A DNA stretch of 32,352 nt from positions 1 through 32,352 of the forward strand of contig JAGKSX010000056.1 of the NCBI GenBank assembly GCA_018993155.1. The letters are read 5' to 3'. The position numbers were made by a program, and so were the translations under genes. The DNA comes from Hydrogenophaga sp. Lineage in GTDB: Bacteria > Pseudomonadota > Gammaproteobacteria > Burkholderiales > Burkholderiaceae_C. The notes under the pieces were generated by a model, which saw only the letters and a list, made by a program, of their open reading frames with translations, did not search any database and was not told where the DNA came from. Below, in pieces: positions 7,099-15,756 of the stretch. Numbering within the stretch: the first letter of the stretch is position 1; each line of letters opens with the position of its first letter.

Positions 7099-8131
7099 GG
7101 GCCACCTCCTGCACCTGCACGCCGGCGCCACGCAGGTGGCTCACGGCGGCTTGCAGCTGCTCTTGCGCGCCACGCGCCAGCACGGCCAGCGTGCCGAAGG
7201 GATGGCCCTGCACCTCGTCGATCTGGCCGTGCACGATGTTCAGGTCCAGCCCGAAGCGGCGCACCAGGTCGGAGAGCAGGGGCTGGTCGGACTCGACGCC
7301 GGCGAACACCAGGCGCAGCAGGCTGGCCGGCGGCTGGCCCGGCACGCCGAGCAGGCCGCGCACGCGCTCCAGCACATTGGCCGGCAGCTCGCGCGGCACC
7401 ACGTCGTCGAGCAGGCTGCGCGTCGTTTCGTTCTGCGGGTCGCTGAACACCTTGAGGGCCTCGCCCTGTTCGACGATCTGCCCGGCCTCCATCACCGCGA
7501 GGCGGTGGGCCACCTGCTTGATCACCTGCATCTGGTGCGTGATGAGCACGATGGTGAGGCCCAGCTCGCGGTTGATCTGCTGCAGCAGCGCGAGGATGGA
7601 GCGGGTGGTTTCGGGGTCGAGCGCGGAGGTGGCTTCGTCCGAGAGCAGCACCTTGGGCTGGCTGGCCAGGGCGCGGGCAATGCCCACGCGCTGTTTCTGC
7701 CCGCCGCTGATCTGGGCCGGGTAGCGGTCGGCCAGCGCGCCCAGGCCCGCGAGTTCGAGCAGCGGGTTCACGCGCGCCTTGATCTGGTGGCGCGAGAGGC
7801 CGGCGAGTTCGAGCGGCAGCGCCACGTTGTCGAACACGGTGCGCGAGGTCAGCAGGTTGAAGTGCTGGAAGACCATGCCGATGTCGCGCCGGGCTTCGCG
7901 CAGGCCGGCGGCGTTCAGCGTGGTGAGGGAGCGGCCGGCGACTGTGACCGTGCCCTGGCTGGGCCGGTTGAGCAGGTTGATGGTGCGCACCAGCGAGCTC
8001 TTGCCCGCGCCGCTGCGCCCGATCACGCCGAAGACCTCGCCGCCGCGGATCTGCAGGTCCACGCCGCGCAGGGCGTGCACCGGCCCCTTGGGGCCGCGGT
8101 AGGTCTGGTGGATGTTGTCGAGAAGGATCAC
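7091..8131 (-). CDS. metN: MetN, methionine ABC transporter ATP-binding protein
   Basis: This 346-residue ATPase powers the MetNIQ importer. Walker A is GRSGAGKSS (residues 38-46); the signature ISGGQKQR and Walker [17 protein letters not shown] follow; the H-loop is LITHQM. The C-terminal roughly 75 residues (from about [13 protein letters not shown]) form the NIL/ACT-like domain that in MetN binds methionine and shuts down transport, so feedback control is expected. The start is a GTG at 8131; no strong ribosome site is visible. It follows hairpin repeat C, 139 bases after the TOBE gene. Confidence 0.93.
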   Translation of the reverse strand: MILLDNIHQTYRGPKGPVHALRGVDLQIRGGEVFGVIGRSGAGKSSLVRTINLLNRPSQGTVTVAGRSLTTLNAAGLREARRDIGMVFQHFNLLTSRTVFDNVALPLELAGLSRHQIKARVNPLLELAGLGALADRYPAQISGGQKQRVGIARALASQPKVLLSDEATSALDPETTRSILALLQQINRELGLTIVLITHQMQVIKQVAHRLAVMEAGQIVEQGEALKVFSDPQNETTRSLLDDVVPRELPANVLERVRGLLGVPGQPPASLLRLVFAGVESDQPLLSDLVRRFGLDLNIVHGQIDEVQGHPFGTLAVLARGAQEQLQAAVSHLRGAGVQVQEVAHA

Positions 8132-8170
8132 GAGGAAATGCCAGGAACGAGGGGGAGTTCGCCAGGGGCA

Positions 8171-8270
8171 CCGCGGAACTGGCTTTGCCAGGCCGCTGGT
8201 GTCGTCCCTCCTCCCAGCGCCGAAGGCGCGCCAGAGAGGAGGGAAGCCGCGAAGCGGCGCAGGGAGGTGT
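8171..8270. repeat. GC-rich stop-codon-abutting hairpin repeat, copy C
   Basis: The repeat lies between the TOBE gene stop (8271-8273) and metN. Hairpins: CTGGC-TTT-GCCAG (8179-8191); the long stem TCCCTCCTC (8205-8213) with GAGGAGGGA (8236-8244) enclosing GCGCC-GAA-GGCGC (8217-8229); and GCCGC-GAA-GCGGC (8246-8258). The order and spacing match copy B. The ends of the first stem also covary with copy A (C-G there, T-A here). Confidence 0.8.
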
Positions 8271-8486
8271 TCACAATTTCGCGATGGAGACTTCGGTGGA
8301 CTTCACGAGCGCGACCACTTCCGAGCCCACCTTCAGGTCCAGGTCGTTCACCGAGCGGGTGGTGATGACGGAGGTGACGATGCCCCAGGGCGTTTCGACA
8401 TCGACTTCGGAGACGACGTCGCCCTTGATGATTTCCTTGACTTTGCCCTTGAACTGGTTGCGCACGTTGATGGCTTGGATGGACAT
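8271..8486 (-). CDS. Small TOBE/Mop-domain molybdate-type binding protein
   Basis: This 71-residue protein is a single Mop/TOBE domain: [29 protein letters not shown], then [31 protein letters not shown]. Such molbindins bind molybdate, tungstate or similar oxyanions as oligomers in the cytoplasm. It lies 41 bases after ssuB in the same direction and is the last gene of the sulfonate unit before hairpin repeat C. Its role there is unclear: molybdate and sulfate are similar oxyanions, so sensing or buffering of oxyanion during sulfate-type uptake is possible, which is inference. AAGGAAA precedes the ATG. Confidence 0.88.
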   Translation of the reverse strand: MSIQAINVRNQFKGKVKEIIKGDVVSEVDVETPWGIVTSVITTRSVNDLDLKVGSEVVALVKSTEVSIAKL

Positions 8487-8527
8487 GGTGTTTTCCTTGG
8501 TTTGAATGAAGTGGAGGGAGCAGGGAT

Positions 8528-9334
8528 TCAGACGGCCCAGCGCAGGGCGTGGGCGGGTTGGGTGGGCCAGACCGGGTCGTTCGACGGTGGCGCGCTGTCG
8601 GGCACCTGCAGCACGCGGTCGAGGATGCGTTTCTCGATCGCGGCGAAGGTGGCGTCACCGCGCGAACGCGGGCGCGCCAGCGGCACGCGCTCGTCCAGCG
8701 CGATGGCGCCGTCTTCGATCAGGATCACGCGGTCGGCCAGGGCCACGGCCTCCTGCACGTCGTGCGTGACGAGCAGGGCGGTGAAGCCGTGGCGCTTCCA
8801 CAGGCCTTCGATGAGTTCGTGCATTTCGATGCGGGTGAGCGCATCGAGGGCGCCCAGCGGCTCGTCGAGCAGCAGCAATTGCGGCCGGTGCACCAGGGCG
8901 CGGGCCAGCGAGACGCGCTGGCGCTGGCCGCCCGAGAGCTTGGCCGGCCAGTCGTTGAGGCGGTCGCCCAGACCGACCTGGCCGAGCACGGCCTCGGCGT
9001 CGGCCTTGCGGTCCTTGGGCAGGCCCAGGGCCACGTTGTCGACCACGCGTTTCCAGGGCAGCAGGCGCGCGTCCTGGAACATGATGCGGGTGTCGTCGTG
9101 CAGGCCGTCGACGTTCTTGCCGTCGAGCAGCAGCTCGCCGCCGCTGGCCGGCTCCAGGCCGGCGATGAGGCGCAGCAGCGTGCTCTTGCCGCAGCCGCTG
9201 CGGCCCACGATGGCCACGAACTCTCCGGGCTCGATGGTGAGCTGGTTGTCGCGCAGCACCTCGCGCGCGCCGTAGCGCTTGCTGAGGTGGCGCAGCTGCA
9301 CGCGCACGCCGTGGGTGTCGGTCTTCTCGCTCAT
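8528..9334 (-). CDS. ssuB: SsuB, aliphatic sulfonate ABC transporter ATP-binding protein
   Basis: This 268-residue ATPase of the nitrate/sulfonate/taurine importer family drives uptake of alkanesulfonates. Walker A is GRSGCGKST (residues 44-52), then [21 protein letters not shown] (typical SsuB Q-loop), signature LSGGQRQR, Walker [13 protein letters not shown] and H-loop LLVTHD. The start ATG at 9334 lies 4 bases after the ssuA stop, so the two are tightly coupled. Compared with E. coli SsuB it has a short proline-rich tail. The neighbouring ssuC, ssuA and ssuD support sulfonate rather than taurine or nitrate transport. Confidence 0.93.
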   Translation of the reverse strand: MSEKTDTHGVRVQLRHLSKRYGAREVLRDNQLTIEPGEFVAIVGRSGCGKSTLLRLIAGLEPASGGELLLDGKNVDGLHDDTRIMFQDARLLPWKRVVDNVALGLPKDRKADAEAVLGQVGLGDRLNDWPAKLSGGQRQRVSLARALVHRPQLLLLDEPLGALDALTRIEMHELIEGLWKRHGFTALLVTHDVQEAVALADRVILIEDGAIALDERVPLARPRSRGDATFAAIEKRILDRVLQVPDSAPPSNDPVWPTQPAHALRWAV

Positions 9335-9338
9335 GCGT

Positions 9339-10301
9339 TCACCCCTGCGGTTTGAACAGCGCGACGTTCACGGCGTCGACGCGGCGCGGCAGCAGCTTCT
9401 CGGCCAGGAAGGCGTCGGCGATCTTCTGCTGCTCGGTGATGTTCTGCGGCGTGACCGGGCGCACCGCGTAGCTGCGGCGGCCGTTGGCCTGTTCGACGAT
9501 GGCCGCGTCCAGGCCCCAGAAGGGCGCGAGCAGGGCGGCGGCTTCCTTGGGGTTCTGCTTGACCCAGCGGCCGGTCTTCTCCAGCTCGGCGTAGATCACG
9601 CCGAGCACGTCGGGCCGGGCCTGCGCGAAGCGGGTGCTGGCCAGGTAGTAGCGCTGGTACGAGGCCAGGCCGGTGCCGTCGGCGAGCACGCGCGCGCCGG
9701 CCTGCTTCTGCGCGGCGGAGAGGAAGGGGTCCCAGACCACCCAGGCGTCCACGGCGCCTTTCTCGAAGGCGGCGCGGCCATCGGCCGGCGTGAGGTACGC
9801 GGGCTCGATGTCGGCGAAAGACAGGCCGGCTTTTTCCAGCGCGGCGATCAGCAGGTAGTGCGCGCCGGCGGCTTTCGCGAAGGCCACGCGCTTGCCCTTG
9901 AGTTCGCTCACGCTCTTCAGCGGCGAGTCGGCGCGCACCACGATGGCCTGGGCCGTGGGCGAGGGCGCCTCCTGCGCCACGAAGGTGAGCTGCGCGCCGG
10001 CGGCCTGGGCGAACACCGGCACCGTGTCGGCCACGTCGGCGCTGAAGTCCAGGTTGTCGAGGTTGAGCGCTTCGAGCAGCGGCAGGCCGCTGGTGAACTC
10101 GTGCCAGCTCAGCGTGGCGCCCAGCGGCGCGAGGCGCTGTTCCAGCGTGCCCTGCAGGCGCAGCACGGCGATCAGCGTGGACGATTTCTGATAACCCAGG
10201 CGCACGGCGCGTGGCGCGTTGCCCTGGGCCAGGGCGGCACCGGCGGCGAGGGAACCCAGGGCGCCCAGCGCGGCGCGGCGATTGAAGAGGGAGTGCGTCA
10301 T
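9339..10301 (-). CDS. ssuA: SsuA-type sulfonate substrate-binding protein (paralog 1)
   Basis: This 320-residue periplasmic binding protein of the sulfonate/nitrate/taurine class captures alkanesulfonates for SsuBC. The signal [22 protein letters not shown] is twin-arginine-like. Class motifs are [63 protein letters not shown] and [18 protein letters not shown] start at the ATG at 10301; an in-frame ATG at 10379 would put a non-family stretch before the signal. It lies between ssuC and ssuB, so it is the most likely partner of this transporter. Two more paralogs lie upstream at 12856-13821 and 13964-14998. Confidence 0.9.
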   Translation of the reverse strand: MTHSLFNRRAALGALGSLAAGAALAQGNAPRAVRLGYQKSSTLIAVLRLQGTLEQRLAPLGATLSWHEFTSGLPLLEALNLDNLDFSADVADTVPVFAQAAGAQLTFVAQEAPSPTAQAIVVRADSPLKSVSELKGKRVAFAKAAGAHYLLIAALEKAGLSFADIEPAYLTPADGRAAFEKGAVDAWVVWDPFLSAAQKQAGARVLADGTGLASYQRYYLASTRFAQARPDVLGVIYAELEKTGRWVKQNPKEAAALLAPFWGLDAAIVEQANGRRSYAVRPVTPQNITEQQKIADAFLAEKLLPRRVDAVNVALFKPQG

Positions 10302-10326
10302 GGTGGTCGTTCTCGTTGGATGGGGT

Positions 10327-11217
10327 TCAGGGGTTCTGGTAACCGGGGTGCCAGCGCAACCAGTAGCGTTCGAGACCACGGGCGAACACGTCGGCCAGCT
10401 TGCCGAGCGCGGCGTAGAGCAGGATGCCGACGAGCACGATGTCGGTCTGGAGGAACTCGCGGGCGTTCATCGTCAGGTAGCCGATGCCGGCCTGCGCCGA
10501 GATGGTCTCGGCCACGATCAGGATCACCCACATCAGGCCGAGCGAGAAACGCAGGCCGACCAGGATGGAGGACAGCGCGCCGGGCAGGATGATCTGGGTG
10601 TACAGGCCCCAGCGCGAGAGGCCGTAGGTGCGGCCCATCTCGATCAGGCCCGGGTCCACGTTGCGGATGCCGTGGAAGGTGTTGAGGTAGATCGGGAAGA
10701 ACACGGCGACGGCGATCAGGAACAGCTTGGCGACTTCGTCGATGCCGAACCATAGGATCACCAGCGGGATCAGCGCGAGCGCCGGGATGTTGCGCACCAT
10801 CTGGATGCTGGAGTCCAGCAGCGTTTCGAAGAAGCGCACCGAGCCGGTGAGCAGGCCCAGCGCCAGGCCCAGGCCGCCGCCGACGGCCAGGCCGATCAGG
10901 GCGCGGCCGGCGCTCACCTTCACATGGGTCCAGAGTTCGCCGGAGACGGCCAGCGTCCAGAACGCGGCGACCACGTCCAGCGGTGCGGGCAGCACGCGGG
11001 TGGACAGCCAGCCCAGCGAGGACGAGAGCTGCCACAGCACCACCAGCAGCACCGGCACCAGCCAGGGCAGGAAACGCTGCCAGAGGCCGCGCAGCAGCGG
11101 GCCGAGGAAGGCACCGGCGCCACGGCCGGGCAGCAGGCCCCAGCCGGGCGCGTCGATGGTGTCGGGCACCGGGGTCACCGGGGCCTCGCGGAGGGTCTGG
11201 GCCTGGGCTTGCGTCAT
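10327..11217 (-). CDS. ssuC: SsuC, aliphatic sulfonate ABC transporter permease
   Basis: This 296-residue inner-membrane permease has about six hydrophobic segments, beginning FLPWLVPVLLVVLWQLSSSLG, with the binding-protein-dependent coupling region EMGRTYGLSRWGLYTQIILPGAL. Other family marks are IPLVILWFGIDEVAKLFLI and AQAGIGYLTMNAREF. The ATG at 11217 overlaps the VOC gene stop in an ATGA, implying translational coupling; an in-frame open extension to 11853 runs through the VOC gene in another frame and is not used. The N-terminal roughly 40 residues are polar and glycine-rich, longer than in E. coli SsuC. Confidence 0.93.
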   Translation of the reverse strand: MTQAQAQTLREAPVTPVPDTIDAPGWGLLPGRGAGAFLGPLLRGLWQRFLPWLVPVLLVVLWQLSSSLGWLSTRVLPAPLDVVAAFWTLAVSGELWTHVKVSAGRALIGLAVGGGLGLALGLLTGSVRFFETLLDSSIQMVRNIPALALIPLVILWFGIDEVAKLFLIAVAVFFPIYLNTFHGIRNVDPGLIEMGRTYGLSRWGLYTQIILPGALSSILVGLRFSLGLMWVILIVAETISAQAGIGYLTMNAREFLQTDIVLVGILLYAALGKLADVFARGLERYWLRWHPGYQNP

Positions 11218-11594
11218 GTGGCGCTCCCTTGTTGCGAATGGTCGGGTTCGAGGAATTCCAGCGGGTTGCCGGCGGGGTCGTTGACGAAGAAGCGCAGGTG
11301 GCCAGGCAGCGGCCGGCTTTCGTCGATCTCCAGCCCGGCGTCGAGCAGCCTGGCGCGGAAACCGGGCAGGTTCTGCACCTCGAAGGCCAGGTGCGAGGGC
11401 GAGGGCGAAGGGGTCCAGTTCGGCACGGGCACGAGGTCCACGCGCTGCGAGGCGGCGTAGAAGCGCAACGCGTTGCCACCGCCCAGGCGGAATTCCTTCA
11501 AGCCCAGCAACTCGCCGTAGAAATGCCGCACCAGCGATTGCTGGCCAGCCGGGAAGCCGAGCTGCACGTGGTGGATGGAATGGATGGTGCTCAT
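11214..11594 (-). CDS. VOC-superfamily (glyoxalase/dioxygenase-like) protein in the ssu operon
   Basis: This 126-residue protein has two beta-alpha-beta-beta-beta modules of the vicinal oxygen chelate fold. The start SIHHVQLGFPAGQQSLVRHFYGELLGLKE provides a first metal-ligand candidate His, and the C-terminal HLRFFVNDPAGNPLEFLEPDH provides a late His and Glu (GNPLEFLEP), as in metal-dependent members. Function is not identifiable; members include glyoxalases, extradiol dioxygenases and resistance proteins. It is inserted between ssuD (11 bases apart) and ssuC (4-base overlap), so it is co-translated with sulfonate genes. It may handle the aldehyde released by SsuD, which is speculation. Confidence 0.85.
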   Translation of the reverse strand: MSTIHSIHHVQLGFPAGQQSLVRHFYGELLGLKEFRLGGGNALRFYAASQRVDLVPVPNWTPSPSPSHLAFEVQNLPGFRARLLDAGLEIDESRPLPGHLRFFVNDPAGNPLEFLEPDHSQQGSAT

Positions 11595-11605
11595 GGCAGG
11601 GCTCC

Positions 11606-12844
11606 TCAGCTTTGGGCGGTGCGCGGCACGAACACGTTGGCGACCGTCTCGCCGAACGGGCCGGTGAGCGCGGGGCCGGGCAACTTCTCGCGCAGCTTGC
11701 GCGGCAGCAGCGGGAACACGAGTTCGGCGAAGCGGTAGGCCTCTTCGAGGTGCGGGTAGCCGGAGAAGATGAAGTTCTCCAGACCCAGCTCGGCGTACTC
11801 CTGGATGCGAGCGGCCACGGTCTCGCGGTCGCCCACCAGGGCGGTGCCGGCACCGCCGCGCACCAGGCCCACGCCGGCCCACAGGTTGGGGCTGATCTCC
11901 AGGTCGGCGCGGGTGCGTTTGGCGCCGCCGGCGTGCAGCGCGGCCATGCGGCGCTGGCCTTCGGAATCCATCTTGGCGAACGCGGCCTGCGCGCGGTTCA
12001 CCACGTCGTCGTCGAGTTTGCTGATGAGCGCGTCGGCGGCGGCCCAGGCCTCGGCGTCGGTCTCGCGCACGATCACGTGCAGGCGGATGCCGAACGTAAT
12101 CGGGCGGCCGGATCGGGCGCTGGGCCGCCCCAAGCCCGATTGCACCCCCTCGGGGGGCAGCGCAGCGTGGGGGCTGTCGTATTTGGCGGCGCGGGCCTTC
12201 ACGTCGGCCACTTTCTTCGCCACCTCCGCCGGGGGCTCGCCCCAGGTGAGGTAGGTGTCCACCTGTTCGGCCGCGAGCTCGTGCGCGGCTTCGGAAGAAC
12301 CGCCGAAGTACACCGGCGGGTGGGGGTGCTGCAGCGGCGGGAAGAACAGCTTGGCGCCCTTGACCTGCAGGTGCTGGCCGTCGTAGTCGAAGGTCTCGCC
12401 TTCGTGGCTGCGCGTGAGGATCTCGCGCCAGATGCGGATGAACTCGGCCGACTGCTCGTAGCGCTGCGCGTGGTCCAGGAACACGCCGTCGCCTTCGAGC
12501 TCGGCGCGGTCGCCGCCGGTGACGAGGTTGATGAGCAAGCGGCCGTTGGAGAGGCGGTCGAAGCTGGCGGCCATGCGCGCGGCCAGCGCCGGCTGGTGCA
12601 GGCCGGGGCGCACGGCCACCAGGAATTTCAGCCGCTGCGTCACCGGCAGCAGGCTGGCGGCCACCACCCAGGGGTCTTCGCAGGAACGGCCGGTGGGAAT
12701 CAACACGCCTTCGTAGCCCAGGCTGTCGGCGGCTTGCGCGACCTGCTTGAGGTAGTCGTGGTTGAGCTGCCGCCCGCCCTGCGCCGTGCCGAGGTAACGG
12801 CTGTCGCCGTGGGTGGGGATGAACCAGAAGATGTTGAGACCCAT
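11606..12844 (-). CDS. ssuD: SsuD, FMNH2-dependent alkanesulfonate monooxygenase with an in-frame repeat insertion
   Basis: This enzyme converts alkanesulfonates plus FMNH2 and O2 to aldehyde and sulfite. The 412-residue protein aligns by eye with Ssu[88 protein letters not shown] and the C-terminal [20 protein letters not shown]. coli SsuD has 381 residues. The excess is a 23-residue segment ([13 protein letters not shown]...) before [17 protein letters not shown], encoded by the repeat at 12110-12178. The site is a surface-type connection ahead of a core strand, so activity may survive. The gene follows paralog 2 of SsuA by 11 bases. Confidence 0.93.
   Translation of the reverse strand: MGLNIFWFIPTHGDSRYLGTAQGGRQLNHDYLKQVAQAADSLGYEGVLIPTGRSCEDPWVVAASLLPVTQRLKFLVAVRPGLHQPALAARMAASFDRLSNGRLLINLVTGGDRAELEGDGVFLDHAQRYEQSAEFIRIWREILTRSHEGETFDYDGQHLQVKGAKLFFPPLQHPHPPVYFGGSSEAAHELAAEQVDTYLTWGEPPAEVAKKVADVKARAAKYDSPHAALPPEGVQSGLGRPSARSGRPITFGIRLHVIVRETDAEAWAAADALISKLDDDVVNRAQAAFAKMDSEGQRRMAALHAGGAKRTRADLEISPNLWAGVGLVRGGAGTALVGDRETVAARIQEYAELGLENFIFSGYPHLEEAYRFAELVFPLLPRKLREKLPGPALTGPFGETVANVFVPRTAQS
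12110..12178. repeat. 69-nt GC-rich repeat inserted in frame in ssuD (copy D type)
   Basis: The stretch holds CCCCCTCGGGGG-type self-complementary sequence (12144-12156), then GCAGCGCAGCG, with GGGCCGCCCC at the other side. Its length of 69 keeps the reading frame, adding 23 codons absent from other SsuD proteins. It resembles the GC-rich hairpin repeats between genes in this window in style but not base for base. Exact ends are estimated from where the SsuD similarity resumes. Confidence 0.65.
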
Positions 12845-12855
12845 GGCCGCTCCCC

Positions 12856-13821
12856 TCAGCTCGCGTTCACCGCAGCCTCAAGCACGTTGATCTTTTTCGG
12901 GATCAGCTTGAGGTTGAAGAAGGTGTCGGCGATGACCTGCTGTTCCTGCAGGATGGCCCTGGTGATGGGGCCGGTGCCGTAGACCTGGCGGGTCACGGAG
13001 CGGTCCACCACCGGCTTGGGCAGGCCCCACAGCGGCGCGAACTCGGCGGCGAGTGCATCGCGGTTGGCGCTGCCCCACTGGTCGAGCTTGTTGATCTCCT
13101 CGATCACGATCCTGATCACGTCGGCGTTCTTCGCCGCGTAGTCCAGCGTGGAGAAGTAGTAGGCGCGGTTGTTCACCACGCCGGTGGCGTCGGCCAGGAT
13201 GCGGCCGTTCAGGCCCACCTCGGCGGCGGCCAGGAACGGGTCCCAGATCACCCAGGCGTCGACGGCGCCTTTTTCGAAGGCGGCGCGCGCATCGGCCGGC
13301 GGCAGGAAGACGGACTGCACGTCGTCGTACTTCAGGCCGTTCTTCTCCAGCAGCTTGACCAGGAAGTAGTGCACGTTGGAGCCCTTGTTGTAGGCGACCT
13401 TCTTGCCTTTGAGGTCGGCCACGCTCTTGGTGGCCGAGTCCTTGGGCACGAGCACGGCTTCGGTGGCGGGGCGCGGCACGGTGGCGGCCACGTAGGCCAG
13501 CGGTGCGCCGGCGGCCTGCGCGAAGATGGGCGGGGCTTCGCCCACGTCGCCGAAGTCGATCGAGCCGACGTTGAGTGCTTCGAGCTGCACCGGGCCGGCG
13601 GTGAATTCGGTCCAGCTGATCTTCACGCCCAGGGGCGCGAGGCGCTGTTCCAGCGTGCCCCGGCCCTTGAGCAGGCTCAGGAAGCCCTTCTGGTGGCCGA
13701 CGCGGAACACGCGGTTGGCGGTCTGGGCCTGCGCGGGCAGGCCGGGCAGCGAGGCGAGGGCGGCGGCGCCCACGCCGGTGAGGACGAAGCGGCGGCGGTT
13801 GGAGAAATCGTTGTGGCTCAT
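12856..13821 (-). CDS. SsuA-type sulfonate substrate-binding protein (paralog 2)
   Basis: This 321-residue periplasmic binding protein is of the sulfonate class. A strong Tat signal, [26 protein letters not shown], is followed by [82 protein letters not shown] and [18 protein letters not shown] start at the ATG at 13821, which gives a proper Tat signal. An in-frame ATG at 13953, only 10 bases after the preceding stop, would add a 44-residue leader of unknown meaning. No dedicated permease or ATPase accompanies it, so it probably shares SsuBC and widens substrate range, which is inference. Confidence 0.87.
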   Translation of the reverse strand: MSHNDFSNRRRFVLTGVGAAALASLPGLPAQAQTANRVFRVGHQKGFLSLLKGRGTLEQRLAPLGVKISWTEFTAGPVQLEALNVGSIDFGDVGEAPPIFAQAAGAPLAYVAATVPRPATEAVLVPKDSATKSVADLKGKKVAYNKGSNVHYFLVKLLEKNGLKYDDVQSVFLPPADARAAFEKGAVDAWVIWDPFLAAAEVGLNGRILADATGVVNNRAYYFSTLDYAAKNADVIRIVIEEINKLDQWGSANRDALAAEFAPLWGLPKPVVDRSVTRQVYGTGPITRAILQEQQVIADTFFNLKLIPKKINVLEAAVNAS

Positions 13822-13963
13822 GGTGGTGGTGTTCTTTGAAAGGGTCAGGACGCTGCGCGCTTTCGCGGCGGCGATGCTCCAGGAGGCCGCGGTGACGGCC
13901 AGCAGCTGGGCGATGTGGCGGCGCAGGTCGGCCGCACTGAAGGGCTTGGACATGGCGGGCGCC

Positions 13964-14998
13964 TCAGGGCTGGGCGACGACGACGGCTTCGTTGACCTTG
14001 ATCGCCTTGGGGATCAGCTTGAGTTCGAAGAAGGTGTCGGCGATCTTTTGCTGGTCGGCGGCCACGGCGGGCGTGATCGGCTTGACGTTGAACTCGTAGC
14101 GCTGCAGCGCGAGCTCGACCACGTCGACCGGCAGGCCTTGCAGCGGGGCGATGAGTTCGGCCGCCTGGCGCAGGTTCTTCTTGAGCCAGATGCCTTGCGC
14201 CACGGAGTCTTCGAACAGGGCTTCGATCACCTTGGGGTTCTTGCTGACGAAGTTGCGCGCGCCCAGGTAGTACTGGTAGTTGTTGACCACGTTGCCCGTG
14301 CCATCGGCCAGCACGCGGGCGCCGGTGGCTTTTTCGGCGGCGGCCTGGAACGGGTCCCAGATCACCCAGGCGTCCACGTTCCTGCTTTCGAAGGCGGCGC
14401 GTCCGTCGGCCGGGGCCAGGTAGACGGGCGTGATGTCGGTGATCTTCAGGCCGTGTTTTTCCAGTTGCTTCACCAGCAGGTAGTGCACGTTGCTGCCCTT
14501 GTTGAGCGCGACTTTCTTGCCCTTGAGGTCGGCCACCGACTTGATGGGCGAGTCCCGGGTGACGAGGATGGCCTCGGCGCGCGGTGCGGCGGGGTCGTGG
14601 CCGAAGTAGACGAACTGCGCGCCGGCGGCCTGCGCGAAGATGGGTGGGGCTTCGCCCACGTAGCCCACGTCCACCGCGCCGACGTTGAGGCCTTCGAGCA
14701 GCTGCGGGCCGGCCGGAAACTCGACCCACTTCACGCCGAAGCCCAGCGGGGCAAGTTTTTTCTCCAGCGTGCCTTGCGCCTTCTGCAGCACGAACAGGCT
14801 GGCCGACTTCTGGTAGCCGATGCGCAACTCGCCCTTTGCCTGGGCTTTGGCCTCGGGCACCGGCAGCAACAGCAGGGCCAGGCCGAAGGCGGCGATGACG
14901 AAGACCAGGAAGCCGATGGCCCATTGCTTCAGGCGGCTGAAGCGCGAGGGCTCGACCGGCACGCCGGCCTCGGGGTGGTGTTGAAACAGTTCACTCAT
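13964..14998 (-). CDS. SsuA-type sulfonate substrate-binding protein (paralog 3) with cytoplasmic N-terminal extension
   Basis: This 344-residue sulfonate-class binding protein has the motifs [75 protein letters not shown] and [17 protein letters not shown]. Unlike its paralogs, about 25 polar residues precede a single long hydrophobic helix (WAIGFLVFVIAAFGLALLLL), ending in AKAQA, with no twin arginines. It could be cleaved or remain anchored in the inner membrane. The ATG at 14998 is preferred, with AGAGGAA seven bases upstream; ATG codons at 15004 and 15046 are in frame. It lies 119 bases after ssuE. Confidence 0.87.
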   Translation of the reverse strand: MSELFQHHPEAGVPVEPSRFSRLKQWAIGFLVFVIAAFGLALLLLPVPEAKAQAKGELRIGYQKSASLFVLQKAQGTLEKKLAPLGFGVKWVEFPAGPQLLEGLNVGAVDVGYVGEAPPIFAQAAGAQFVYFGHDPAAPRAEAILVTRDSPIKSVADLKGKKVALNKGSNVHYLLVKQLEKHGLKITDITPVYLAPADGRAAFESRNVDAWVIWDPFQAAAEKATGARVLADGTGNVVNNYQYYLGARNFVSKNPKVIEALFEDSVAQGIWLKKNLRQAAELIAPLQGLPVDVVELALQRYEFNVKPITPAVAADQQKIADTFFELKLIPKAIKVNEAVVVAQP

Positions 14999-15117
14999 GA
15001 TCATTTCCTCTGTGACGAAGGCGCAGGCAACAGCCGTCCAGGCCACCTGCGCGGTGGCTGAAAAAAACGAATGGGGATGCGGGCGGGATCGGCCGGGTGG
15101 TCCCGGCTCGCAGCGGC

Positions 15118-15702
15118 TCAGACGCTACATCGCACCTGGGCGAACGGCACGGGCGCGAACCCGGCCGCGACCGGCATTCGCAGGCCTTCGTGGAGGAGGG
15201 TGTTCACGGCGTCGTCCAGCCGGTCACCGATCTCGGTGCCGACGTGGTACTGGCCTTCGGTGTCCTTCGGGATCTGCGCATCGGTGGCGTAGACCCCGGG
15301 AAGGATGTGCCGCGCCGCGAGCGACTGCAGCACGGGGCGCAGCGCGTAGTCGAGCGCGAGCATGTGGTGCGGGCTGCCGCCGGTGGCCAGCGGCAGCACC
15401 ACCTTGCCCTTGAGGGCGGATTGCGGCAGCAGGTCCAGGAAGACCTTGAGCACACCGCTGTAGGCGGCCTTGTAGACCGGGGTGGCCACGACCACGGCGC
15501 GCGCGGTCTCGACCTGGCTCAGCGCGGCGCGGATGGACTTGTGGCCCACGTCGGCCAGCAGCAGCGCCTGGGGGGACAGGTCCCGGATGTGCAGGCGTTC
15601 GATCAGCGCGTGGCGCAGGCCCAGCCGTTGTGACACCGCATCGAGCAGCGCCGCCGAGCGCGAGTGCTCGGACGGGCTGCCAGCGATCAGGAGAATGGAC
15701 AC
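15118..15702 (-). CDS. ssuE: SsuE, NAD(P)H-dependent FMN reductase
   Basis: This 194-residue flavodoxin-fold reductase supplies FMNH2 to SsuD and perhaps to the NtaA-like monooxygenase. Family marks are the N-terminal ILLIAGSPSEHSRSAALLD (flavin phosphate loop), VVVATPVYKAAYSGVLKVFLDLLPQ and the SsuE-typical GGSPHHMLALDYALRPVLQSLAA. The start is a GTG at 15702 with AGGGAA upstream. It lies 54 bases after the sulfate-binding protein gene, in the same direction. The 119 bases to the next gene hold no feature I recognise. Confidence 0.93.
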   Translation of the reverse strand: MSILLIAGSPSEHSRSAALLDAVSQRLGLRHALIERLHIRDLSPQALLLADVGHKSIRAALSQVETARAVVVATPVYKAAYSGVLKVFLDLLPQSALKGKVVLPLATGGSPHHMLALDYALRPVLQSLAARHILPGVYATDAQIPKDTEGQYHVGTEIGDRLDDAVNTLLHEGLRMPVAAGFAPVPFAQVRCSV

Positions 15703-15756
15703 GGTGCGGTTCCCTGAGACGTTGTGCGTGCTTGGTGTGTGACAGCGCGAGGCTTC

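Noticed and set aside
2404-8270. The spaced GC-rich repeats as a CRISPR array
   Set aside because: The copies are thousands of bases apart, self-complementary, and separated by genes, with no regular spacers or cas genes.
6301-8365. Long open frames on the plus strand across metI and metN
   Set aside because: They are antisense to clear ABC transporter genes and have no family motifs.
11218-11853. N-terminal extension of SsuC
   Set aside because: It runs through the VOC and ssuD genes in another frame; the ATGA-coupled ATG at 11217 gives the expected length.
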